Part shown: positions 1 through 6,095 of the stretch, one piece after another
How positions within the stretch are numbered: position 1 is the stretch's first letter
Layout: the number at the start of each line of letters is the position of its first letter
Assembly (NCBI GenBank): GCA_015491585.1
Contig: WFVQ01000255.1
Location: 1-11,804, forward strand
Reading direction: 5' to 3'
Length of the DNA stretch: 11,804 nucleotides
DNA from: Deltaproteobacteria bacterium
GTDB lineage: Bacteria > Desulfobacterota > Dissulfuribacteria > Dissulfuribacterales > S140-46
The notes under the pieces: model-generated
What the model was told of the DNA's origin: nothing
What the model saw: only the letters and a program-made list of their open reading frames with translations
Databases searched by the model: none
Position numbers and translations under genes: made by a program

Positions 1-1
1 C

Positions 2-394
2 GGCGCTGTTCCCGATGCCGGATACGATATACATAATGGTGCGGTCATCCAGATGTACAGGGGCAATCGCCCCTGGGGCGGCATCAGGCTCGGCGCGGTG
101 GACTCCCAGAAAAAGCTGGCCCGGCCAGGGGGCAGGCTCTCGTTCCTCTGGTTCCCAAATGTCTCAAACCTCGCCCTGACTCCAGGACCAAACGCAATAA
201 AGCTGGTTATAGACGCCAACCAGGCCGTGGAGGAGTCCAATGAGGGGAACAACTCCCTCAGCCGAAACCTCTACTGCGGACGCAGCCTGCCAGGCCGTAA
301 CGTGCCTCTTCAGAAGATTCCGGTCAAGCCCAATACAGTCATGCCCAACGACAAGGTGAAGGGGGGCTCCCTGCTCCCGCCATCTGCGCGCTAA
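2..394 (+). CDS. C-terminal part of a CARDB-domain (surface/secreted-type) protein, 5' truncated
   Basis: The reading frame is open from the left edge of the window and ends at a TAA, so only the last 130 residues are present; a start inside the window (ATG at 53) would be artificial because the frame is open upstream of it. The stretch around window positions 205-275 reads as the end of a CARDB-like immunoglobulin fold: a hydrophobic strand (KLVIDANQAVEE) followed by the typical SNEGNNSLSRNL turn, where family members carry an EsNExNN signature. CARDB domains are usually repeated adhesion-type modules in extracellular proteins. After it comes a tail of about 45 residues with no recognised domain. 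The upstream architecture, signal peptide and function cannot be seen. Two terminator-like hairpins follow, so this is probably the last gene of its transcript. Confidence 0.7.
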   Translation, partial: GAVPDAGYDIHNGAVIQMYRGNRPWGGIRLGAVDSQKKLARPGGRLSFLWFPNVSNLALTPGPNAIKLVIDANQAVEESNEGNNSLSRNLYCGRSLPGRNVPLQKIPVKPNTVMPNDKVKGGSLLPPSAR

Positions 395-403
395 CAAGCG
401 GAT

Positions 404-455
404 GCCGGGAGGAAGGCCTCCTCCCGGCTGCCACCTCAAAGAGGCCATTTTTTTT
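404..455 (+). terminator. Probable intrinsic terminator after the CARDB gene
   Basis: A perfect 10-bp stem (404-413 with 419-428, loop of 5 nt) begins 10 nt after the stop codon. A run of eight T follows at 448-455, about 20 nt beyond that stem. An alternative pairing of GGCCTC (415-420) with GAGGCC (441-446) puts a stem directly next to the T-run. The two folds exclude each other; either way the element looks like a terminator for the upstream gene. Confidence 0.55.
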
Positions 456-460
456 CATCG

Positions 461-482
461 AGGGGGTTGCACCCCCTTTTTT
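461..482 (+). terminator. Second terminator hairpin, overlapping the groESL promoter
   Basis: The sequence AGGGGGT-TGC-ACCCCCT forms a 7-bp GC-rich stem (461-467 with 471-477) directly followed by T at 478-482, the standard shape of an intrinsic terminator. It would back up the hairpin just upstream. Its loop and right arm are also the -35 element of the groESL promoter, so terminator and promoter share bases. Confidence 0.6.
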
Positions 483-494
483 CATGATTATATT
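467..494 (+). promoter_or_regulatory. groESL promoter, sigma70 type
   Basis: TTGCAC (467-472) as -35, a 16-bp spacer and TATATT (489-494) as -10 match the housekeeping consensus well. A TG at 485-486 could also act as an extended -10 if the hexamer is read as TTATAT (488-493). The predicted transcription start near 501 lies inside the CIRCE element, the usual geometry for HrcA repression, and leaves a leader of about 80 nt before groES. Confidence 0.65.
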
Positions 495-519
495 AGCACT
501 CGCTTTCAACGGGTGCTAA
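493..519 (+). promoter_or_regulatory. CIRCE operator (HrcA-binding site)
   Basis: TTAGCACTC at 493-501, a 9-nt spacer, and GGGTGCTAA at 511-519 match the CIRCE consensus TTAGCACTC-N9-GAGTGCTAA with one mismatch, an A-to-G change in the right arm. CIRCE is bound by the heat-shock repressor HrcA. Its position over the -10 box and start site of the groESL promoter indicates repression without stress. No hrcA gene is in the window. Confidence 0.95.
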
Positions 520-580
520 CAAGAGGTGGCCACCTCATCAAAAACTTCAAAAAATACAGCGCAAAAGGAGTGAAGAAGCC

Positions 581-871
581 ATGAAGATACGTCCTCTCAA
601 CGACCGTGTCTTGGTAAAGCGTCTTGAGGAAGAGGAGAAGACCAAGGGCGGGATCATCATTCCCGACACCGCCAAGGAGAAGCCCATCCAGGGTGAGGTG
701 ATCGCAGTGGGCAAGGGCAAGATAATGGAGAACGGCGATGTGAAGCCTCTTGACGTCAAGGAGGGCGATAGGGTCCTTTTCGGCAAGTACGCTGGAACCG
801 AGGTCAAGATCGACGGTGAAGAGTACCTGATCATGCGCGAGGACGACATCCTCGGCGTAATCGAAGGCTGA
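581..871 (+). CDS. groES: GroES co-chaperonin (Hsp10)
   Basis: A complete 96-residue GroES of normal family length. It forms the heptameric lid that closes the GroEL folding chamber in the cytoplasm. The N-terminus MKIRPLNDRVLVKR is the conserved first strand. Residues about 16-34 form the mobile loop that contacts GroEL, with the hydrophobic GGIIIPD segment at 23-29, and EYLIMREDDILGVI closes the barrel. The ATG at 581 follows AAAAGGAG with about 10 nt spacing. It is the first gene of a two-gene operon with groEL, 89 bp downstream, under the CIRCE-controlled promoter upstream. Confidence 0.97.
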   Translation: MKIRPLNDRVLVKRLEEEEKTKGGIIIPDTAKEKPIQGEVIAVGKGKIMENGDVKPLDVKEGDRVLFGKYAGTEVKIDGEEYLIMREDDILGVIEG

Positions 872-927
872 TAACCGGGGTCCTTTACGGGACGACGACT
901 AACCGGGGTCCTTTACGGGACGACGAC
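872..927 (+). repeat. Perfect tandem duplication of a 28-bp unit between groES and groEL
   Basis: Units 872-899 and 900-927 are identical, each starting TAACCGGGGTCC and ending GGGACGACGAC, directly after the groES stop codon (the A at 871 is its last base). Each unit can form a short GTCC/GGAC stem, and the GGAC of the first unit can also pair with the GTCC of the second. A groEL ribosome-binding sequence (GGAGG at 945-949) lies downstream and is not repeated. It looks like a slippage or duplication product; a role in mRNA processing or in setting GroES:GroEL levels is possible but not shown. Confidence 0.9.
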
Positions 928-960
928 AGAATTCAGACAGAATCGGAGGTTTAAGGAACT

Positions 961-2592
961 ATGGCAGCAAAAGAGATCCGTTACGATATCAAGGCGAGGG
1001 AGTCCATTCTCAAGGGTGTGAACGCCCTGGCCAATGCGGTCAAGGTGACCCTTGGCCCCAAGGGCAGAAACGTGATAATCGAAAAGTCCTTCGGCTCCCC
1101 AGTGATCACCAAGGATGGCGTCACTGTGGCCAAGGAGATCGAGCTTCCCGACAAGTTCGAGAACATGGGCGCCCAGATGGTCAAGGAGGTGGCCTCCAAG
1201 ACCAGCGATGTTGCAGGTGACGGCACCACCACCGCCACCATCCTGGCCCAGGCCATCTACAACGAGGGTTCCAAGCTGGTGGCCGCTGGCATCAATCCTA
1301 TGGCCCTCAAGAGGGGAATCGACAAGGCAGTTGACGCCATAGTAGGCAAGCTCAAGGAGCTCAGCGTACCCACCAAGGATCAGAAGGAGATCGCCCAGGT
1401 GGGTACCATATCCGCCAACAACGATGCCACCATCGGCAACATCATCGCCGAGGCAATGGACAAGGTGGGCAAAGAGGGTGTCATCACCGTGGAAGAGGCC
1501 AAGTCCATGGAGACCTCCCTGGACGTGGTCGAGGGCATGCAGTTCGACCGGGGCTATGTATCCCCCTACTTCGTAACCGATCCCGAGAAGATGGAGTGTG
1601 TCCTCGAGGATCCCTACATCCTCATCCATGAGAAGAAGATCAGCAACATGAAAGACATGCTCCCGCTCCTGGAGCAGATCGCCAAGATGGGCAAGCCGCT
1701 CATGATCGTGGCCGAGGACGTGGAGGGCGAGGCCCTGGCCACGCTGGTGGTCAACAAGCTCCGCGGCACCCTCCAGTGCTGCGCGGTAAAGGCCCCGGGC
1801 TTCGGTGACAGGCGCAAGGCCATGCTCGAGGATATCGCTATACTCACCGGCGGCCAGGTGGTCTCCGAGGATCTCGGCATAAAGCTCGAGAACGTCTCCG
1901 TGAACGACCTGGGCCGCGCCAAGAGGATCGTGGTGGACAAGGACAACACCACCATAGTGGACGGCGCCGGCTCCAAGGAGAAGATCGAGGGCCGCGTCAA
2001 GCAGATCAGGGCCCAGATCGAAGAGACCACCTCCGACTATGACCGCGAGAAACTCCAGGAGAGGCTTGCCAAGCTCATCGGTGGTGTTGCTGTCATCAAC
2101 GTTGGGGCCGCCACCGAGACCGAGATGAAGGAAAAGAAGGCGAGGGTCGAAGACGCCTTGAATGCAACTAGGGCCGCTGTTGAGGAAGGAATAGTGCCCG
2201 GCGGCGGCACCGCGCTGCTGCGCTGCATTGACGTCCTGGACAACGTCAATGTGGACGATCCCGATGAGAAACACGGGATCAACATAATCCGCAGGGCCAT
2301 AGAGGAGCCGCTCCGCCAGATAGCCTTCAATGCTGGTTACGAGGGTTCCATTGTGGTGGAGCGCGTGAAGTCCGAAAGCGGCAACATGGGCTTCAACGCC
2401 GCCACAGGCGAGTACGAGGACCTGATCAAGGCCGGTGTCATCGATCCCACCAAGGTGACAAGGAGCGCGCTCCAGAATGCGGCCAGCGTATCCGGCCTGC
2501 TCCTCACCACCGAGGCTATGGTGGCCGAGATACCCAAGGAGGAGGAGAAGGGCGGCGGACCGGCTGGAGCGCCCGGCATGGACATGTACTAA
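961..2592 (+). CDS. groEL: GroEL chaperonin (Hsp60)
   Basis: A complete 543-residue GroEL, the ATP-driven folding chamber that works with GroES in the cytoplasm. Equatorial, intermediate and apical domains are all present. ATP-site residues are intact: D52 in KDGVTVA, D87 in GDGTTT and the hydrolytic D398 in VEDAL, followed by the nucleotide-binding PGGG at 413-416. The apical domain includes KAPGFGDRRK near residue 277. The C-terminus ends GGGPAGAPGMDMY rather than the long GGM-repeat tail of E. coli. The ATG at 961 has GGAGG 11 nt upstream and AAGGA closer in. It is co-transcribed with groES, separated by the 28-bp tandem repeat, and followed by a strong terminator. Confidence 0.98.
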   Translation: MAAKEIRYDIKARESILKGVNALANAVKVTLGPKGRNVIIEKSFGSPVITKDGVTVAKEIELPDKFENMGAQMVKEVASKTSDVAGDGTTTATILAQAIYNEGSKLVAAGINPMALKRGIDKAVDAIVGKLKELSVPTKDQKEIAQVGTISANNDATIGNIIAEAMDKVGKEGVITVEEAKSMETSLDVVEGMQFDRGYVSPYFVTDPEKMECVLEDPYILIHEKKISNMKDMLPLLEQIAKMGKPLMIVAEDVEGEALATLVVNKLRGTLQCCAVKAPGFGDRRKAMLEDIAILTGGQVVSEDLGIKLENVSVNDLGRAKRIVVDKDNTTIVDGAGSKEKIEGRVKQIRAQIEETTSDYDREKLQERLAKLIGGVAVINVGAATETEMKEKKARVEDALNATRAAVEEGIVPGGGTALLRCIDVLDNVNVDDPDEKHGINIIRRAIEEPLRQIAFNAGYEGSIVVERVKSESGNMGFNAATGEYEDLIKAGVIDPTKVTRSALQNAASVSGLLLTTEAMVAEIPKEEEKGGGPAGAPGMDMY

Positions 2593-2616
2593 ACCGCTAT
2601 AAAATGGATAGAGACA

Positions 2617-2645
2617 GGGGGGCACAAGCCCCCCTTTCTTTTTTT
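2617..2645 (+). terminator. Intrinsic terminator of the groESL operon
   Basis: GGGGGGC (2617-2623), loop ACAA, and GCCCCCC (2628-2634) form a perfect 7-bp GC stem, followed by TTTC and a run of T to 2645. It lies 25 nt after the groEL stop. On the other strand there is no T-tract, so it probably does not terminate the converging cobJ transcript. Confidence 0.93.
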
Positions 2646-2662
2646 CCGGGTCCCGGACCTGA

Positions 2663-3412
2663 TCAAAGGGAATACTTCGAACCGTATCCCCTGGGCGTGA
2701 CCATCAACCCCTCCCACGACCATGTGGAAGAGTTGCCTATGAAGACCACTGTCTGCATATCAACCACCTCCTCATCGAATCCTGCAAGCGTGGTAACTAT
2801 CACCTCCTGTCCCTCGCGCTGCGCCCTCTTCACTATGCCCACGGGTGTGTCGGGCCCTCTGTGGGAGAGCATGATCTCCCTGGCCCGCCCGAGCTGCCAG
2901 CGCCTCTTGCGGCTTCTGGGGTTGTAGAGGACCACCACGAAATCCGCTGCTGCTGCTGCTGCGATACGCTTCTCAATGACCCCCCAGGGGGTTAGCAGAT
3001 CGCTCAACGAAACCACGGCGAAATCATGCATCAAAGGAGCCCCAAGCAGCGCGGCTCCTGCGCTCAATGCAGGGATGCCCGGCACGACTTCGATCTCTAC
3101 GTCCCTGCCTGGGACCAGGCCCCGTTCCCTGCACACCTCGAACACCAGCCCCGCCATACCATATATCCCGGCGTCGCCGCTGGAGACCAGGGACACCTCA
3201 GCCCCCTGTGCAGCCCGTTCCACCGCCGTCTTGCAGCGATCCACCTCCTTCATCATGCCCGAGGAAACCACCTCTTTTCCCGTGATGAATCCAGCGATGA
3301 GATCTAAATAGGTCTTGTACCCCACCACCACCTCGGCCCTCTCCAGCGCCCTGGCAGCAGCCGGAGTGACGTGCTCCGCCCAGCCTGGCCCGATGCTCAC
3401 TATGCTCAACAT
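2663..3412 (-). CDS. cobJ: Precorrin-3B / cobalt-factor III C17-methyltransferase (CobJ/CbiH)
   Basis: A 249-residue SAM-dependent tetrapyrrole methylase. CobJ/CbiH methylates C17 and drives contraction of the corrin ring. The N-terminus MLSIVSIGPG carries the SAM-binding glycine motif. VSSGDAGIYGMAG (76-88) is the signature of this subfamily, followed by VVPGIPALSAGAALLGAPL (109-127), VVVLYNPRSRKR (159-170) and VVFIGNSSTW (222-231). Length is normal for the standalone enzyme. The ATG at 3412 overlaps the cbiG stop by 7 nt, and AAGGAG lies 6 nt before it inside cbiG, so translation is probably coupled. With cbiG upstream, the anaerobic-type name cbiH would be equally apt. Confidence 0.92.
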   Translation of the reverse strand: MLSIVSIGPGWAEHVTPAAARALERAEVVVGYKTYLDLIAGFITGKEVVSSGMMKEVDRCKTAVERAAQGAEVSLVSSGDAGIYGMAGLVFEVCRERGLVPGRDVEIEVVPGIPALSAGAALLGAPLMHDFAVVSLSDLLTPWGVIEKRIAAAAAADFVVVLYNPRSRKRRWQLGRAREIMLSHRGPDTPVGIVKRAQREGQEVIVTTLAGFDEEVVDMQTVVFIGNSSTWSWEGLMVTPRGYGSKYSL

Positions 3413-4443
3413 ATCCTGCTCCTTGCCACCGCCACCGTAACATCAGGGCTCTTTCTCTTCCCCACGATGAGCTCTCCGCCACCGGAGCCAAGTATCGCCG
3501 CTGCCTCGCACACACTCCTGGTGCCCACATGTCGCTCCACCACCGGAGAGGGCGCGGGCACCTCTACCTTGGAGAGCCGCTCACCAGGAAACAGAAGAAG
3601 CTCCACACCCAGCTCGTGGGCCGCGGCGGCCAGCCCAGGCTCATCGCCCTTGATGTCTATGGTGGCCAGGGCCTTGAGCGACAACAGCGAGAGTTTCTCC
3701 TCCATGAACACCTCGCGCAGCAGCCCGAGGATCGCCCCGGAGGCGGCCCCCCGGTTGCAGCCCACCCCGGCCACCAGGATCCTGGGCCGCAGGATCAGCC
3801 AGGGGCCGCCGCTGCCAGGCGCCCCTTTTTCAGATACATATATGCCAGCACCGCCTCCTTCGCTGTCTAAATCCCGGTTCTCGAACATATCGGAATCCCA
3901 GCCAGCCAACAGAGGCGTGAAGAGGGCCAGGGGATCGTGAATCCCTATCTTCTCTCCCCGGAGCATGGCCATCGCCACCTTTGCGATACCATCCCTGTTC
4001 TCGATGGTGCATCCGGCCTCCCTGGCAATCAGATCTACCGGAGGAAGCCCGTTGATGTCCGTGGCCGTGGTGATCACAGGTTCCGCGCCCACGGCCTCGG
4101 CCACCTCCAGGGCCAACCGGTTGGCCCCTCCGAAGTGCCCTGACAACAGGCTTACGGCGTAGCGCCCCAGTTCATCCACCACCACCACCGGCGGATCGGT
4201 CATCTTGTCCCTGAGGAAAGGGGCCACGGTACGGACCACGATACCTGCCGCCATCACACATACCAACGGAACCGGCTGCCTGAACGCCTCGGCAAACAGC
4301 GCGTCCAGCGAGCCGAACTCCCGCTCACCGCCCCTTCCCTCAGGCGAATAAGAAATCCCGCCCTCCAGCTGCCGAGCCAGCCGGCACGCGAGCTCCACGC
4401 CCCGGGGAGTCAAGCCCACAATCCAGATTTCCCTGGAAGACAA
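3406..4443 (-). CDS. cbiG: Cobalt-precorrin-5A hydrolase CbiG
   Basis: A 345-residue CbiG. In the anaerobic pathway it opens the delta-lactone of cobalt-precorrin-5A and releases the two-carbon unit as acetaldehyde, after CbiF and CbiH. The central block CVMAAGIVVRTVAP (62-75), VVVDELGRYAVSLLSGHFGGAN (87-108, CbiG N-terminal and middle regions) and ITTATDINGLPPVD (124-137) are characteristic. The C-terminal CbiG_C domain starts at LVAGVGCNRGAASGAI (223-238). Between them, about residues 180-215, is a loosely conserved acidic linker. The start is a TTG at 4443, chosen because GAGGAG precedes it by 7 nt and the protein then begins with the expected strand. First gene of a two-gene unit with cobJ; its presence argues for anaerobic cobalamin synthesis. 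Confidence 0.92.
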   Translation of the reverse strand: MSSREIWIVGLTPRGVELACRLARQLEGGISYSPEGRGGEREFGSLDALFAEAFRQPVPLVCVMAAGIVVRTVAPFLRDKMTDPPVVVVDELGRYAVSLLSGHFGGANRLALEVAEAVGAEPVITTATDINGLPPVDLIAREAGCTIENRDGIAKVAMAMLRGEKIGIHDPLALFTPLLAGWDSDMFENRDLDSEGGGAGIYVSEKGAPGSGGPWLILRPRILVAGVGCNRGAASGAILGLLREVFMEEKLSLLSLKALATIDIKGDEPGLAAAAHELGVELLLFPGERLSKVEVPAPSPVVERHVGTRSVCEAAAILGSGGGELIVGKRKSPDVTVAVARSRIC

Positions 4444-4487
4444 TGGTATTCTCCTCTATCATCGATTAAGGTTGTGAATCACTGCAC

Positions 4488-5480
4488 ATGCCGGACGTAA
4501 CCTCAATGAACATCTACGACCACAAGGAAATATTCAGGTACGAACCCTATATCCCCCTGGTCTTGGCTGGCCACGGGGCTGCCATGCTTCACCACTTCAA
4601 TTGGGGATGGTGGCGATGGGGCTTAATTTGTGCCGCGGTGATCCTCTCCCTTACCGGCATATGGAACCAATCCCGTTCCTGGGTCATGGCACGCGCTATC
4701 ATCCTTGCCCTGTTAGCCATCGTTCTCATCGCAGCCACCGGCATGACGAGCAGCTTCTTTACTGTATGGTGCTTTGTTATCGCGGCCACCTATCCCATCA
4801 TAATACCGTCATGGCTTGGTTTTGCCATACCTGTGGGCCTCGCCGCAGCATACAGCGCCATGTTCTTGGTAGATCCCTATCCTATTCCACCCCTGGTGCT
4901 GGCCACCCGCTGCACCTTCATGGTCTTCATAGGTTTTGTCACCCATGAATTCGGCAAGAGACTCATCAGGCTCGCCAAATCAGAACGGTTGGCCAACACT
5001 GATCCGTTGACGGGCCTTTACAACCGCCGCTATTTCTTCAACAAGGGGCAACTGGAATTCGAGAGGGCCGCCAGGTATGATGCCCCGCTCTCCGTCCTGC
5101 TGGTTGATTGCGACAAGTTCAAGGAGATCAACGACAAGTATGGCCACGATGCTGGAGACGGGGTATTGCAGGCGGTGGCCAACATGATAAGGAACGAGGT
5201 GAGAAAACTCGACGTTCCCGCAAGGATCGGAGGGGATGAGTTCAGCATCCTCCTCCCCAACACCGATGCAGAAGGGGCGAAAGAGCTTGCCCAGCGCCTG
5301 GAAGAATCGGCGGAGTCTATCATCATAGACAAAGGTGGAGAAAGTATCACCACCTCAATCAGTGTCGGGATAGGAAACCGCGGCCCGAGGGCAACCTCCT
5401 TTCAAGACGTGATTCGAGCCGCGGACGAAGACATGTACAAGAGGAAGGACCAAAAAAGGCAGGGTCAACGAGCCCAGTGA
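4488..5480 (+). CDS. Membrane-anchored diguanylate cyclase (GGDEF)
   Basis: A 330-residue protein that should make cyclic di-GMP from two GTP. Residues about 20-155 hold five or six hydrophobic membrane segments (for example 67-84 and 88-128) resembling no sensor domain I can name. A short linker leads to a GGDEF domain from about residue 165: DPLTGLYNRRYF (172-183), metal aspartate in VDCDKFKEIND (206-216), and the active-site loop GGDEF at 248-252. RKLD at 239-242 lies five residues before GGDEF, the position of the inhibitory RxxD I-site, so product feedback is likely. The start is uncertain: ATG 4488 has only a distant AAGG, and ATG 4506 is an alternative. It diverges from cbiG across 44 bp, and its 3' end overlaps the converging lipoprotein gene by 16 bp. 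Confidence 0.93.
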   Translation: MPDVTSMNIYDHKEIFRYEPYIPLVLAGHGAAMLHHFNWGWWRWGLICAAVILSLTGIWNQSRSWVMARAIILALLAIVLIAATGMTSSFFTVWCFVIAATYPIIIPSWLGFAIPVGLAAAYSAMFLVDPYPIPPLVLATRCTFMVFIGFVTHEFGKRLIRLAKSERLANTDPLTGLYNRRYFFNKGQLEFERAARYDAPLSVLLVDCDKFKEINDKYGHDAGDGVLQAVANMIRNEVRKLDVPARIGGDEFSILLPNTDAEGAKELAQRLEESAESIIIDKGGESITTSISVGIGNRGPRATSFQDVIRAADEDMYKRKDQKRQGQRAQ

Positions 5481-5713
5481 CCCGGCACCCACTTGCCTCC
5501 TGGCCCGTAATGGCCCGGCACCCACACCCGTCCCGGCTTTGGAGGCCCAACGTACTTCCAGTGGCCAGGTATTATCACCCCGCCGGGCCCCTTGTGCGGC
5601 GCCACCCAGACGAAGTCCGGGCCAGGCCGCGTAGGTCGGGCATGGGTGCAACCAGCGGCAACCATAAAGCCGAGCACCAGGGCCAACGCCAAGCCGAAGA
5701 GCATCCTTTCCAT
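5465..5713 (-). CDS. Small WXXGXW-repeat lipoprotein
   Basis: An 82-residue predicted lipoprotein. MERMLFGLALALVLGF is a hydrophobic signal segment ending at a lipobox-like VAAGC with Cys22; the Ala at -3 makes it less canonical. The mature part is rich in Gly, Pro, Trp and His and contains repeated units of the form IIPGHWKY, VWVPGHYGPG and KWVPGHWAR, matching the W-x-x-G-x-W pattern of the BcpO-related WXXGXW repeat proteins, whose function is unknown. The start at 5713 was chosen because GGGAGG sits 5 nt upstream; the open frame extends further upstream without a better site. It is probably the last gene of the porin operon, 84 bp after the cytochrome gene, although an own promoter in that gap is possible. 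Its 3' end overlaps the diguanylate cyclase gene by 16 bp. Confidence 0.75.
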   Translation of the reverse strand: MERMLFGLALALVLGFMVAAGCTHARPTRPGPDFVWVAPHKGPGGVIIPGHWKYVGPPKPGRVWVPGHYGPGGKWVPGHWAR

Positions 5714-5797
5714 AACTACCTCCCTTGGATCTGCACGTTGACACGGCCGCCTCTTTCTAAGCATAGTTGAAAACGGAATGGGGAGTAAAGCATCCTT

Positions 5798-6079
5798 TCA
5801 GCGGCTGTTCCTCAAGATGTATGCGCGAAGCGCCATCTTCTCCTCCTCGCCAAGGCTGACCAGAGGAAGCATCCTGTCGAGGATTGGAGCCCACTCCTCT
5901 TTGGTATACTCTTCTGGCATGAATATCCGGTGGCATTCGGAACAGTTCGACAGCATCGCCACCCTTCCAGGCATCACCTCTCCCATTCCATTCAACCCTG
6001 CACAGCCGGCGGCCCCGGCCAAGAGGACCAGGGCCGCAAAAGCCAGCAGGTGCCGACATATGGAACAAGTGCCAGACAT
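5798..6079 (-). CDS. Monoheme c-type cytochrome lipoprotein
   Basis: A 93-residue protein with an N-terminal hydrophobic segment (11-25) and a lipobox-like GAAGC at Cys26, suggesting export and lipid anchoring. One CxxCH heme-attachment motif, CSECH at 46-50, is followed by RIFMPEEYTKEEW and ILDRM, a spacing seen in small cytochrome c domains where a downstream Met (M70 here) may be the second iron ligand. ALRAYIL near the end is the usual C-terminal helix. It would carry one electron at a time at the periplasmic face of a membrane. AAGGAGG lies 11 nt before the ATG at 6079; the open frame continues upstream to 6340, but that part overlaps the porin gene and reads as its antisense. It is 16 bp downstream of the porin, in the same operon. 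Confidence 0.8.
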   Translation of the reverse strand: MSGTCSICRHLLAFAALVLLAGAAGCAGLNGMGEVMPGRVAMLSNCSECHRIFMPEEYTKEEWAPILDRMLPLVSLGEEEKMALRAYILRNSR

Positions 6080-6095
6080 GACCGTACCCGCCTCC

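Noticed and set aside
872..927. Possible CRISPR-type repeat (unit of 28 bp)
   Set aside because: The two units are directly abutted with no spacer, there are only two copies, and no cas gene is near.
913..2625. Long (570-codon) open frame on the minus strand opposite groEL
   Set aside because: It is an antisense shadow: low-complexity Leu/Gly/His-rich sequence created by the GC-rich codons of groEL, with no domain, and groEL is certain on the other strand.
5757..6068. Minus-strand open frame overlapping the cytochrome gene
   Set aside because: Alternative frame of the cytochrome region, without a domain or signal peptide; the CxxCH frame is far better supported.
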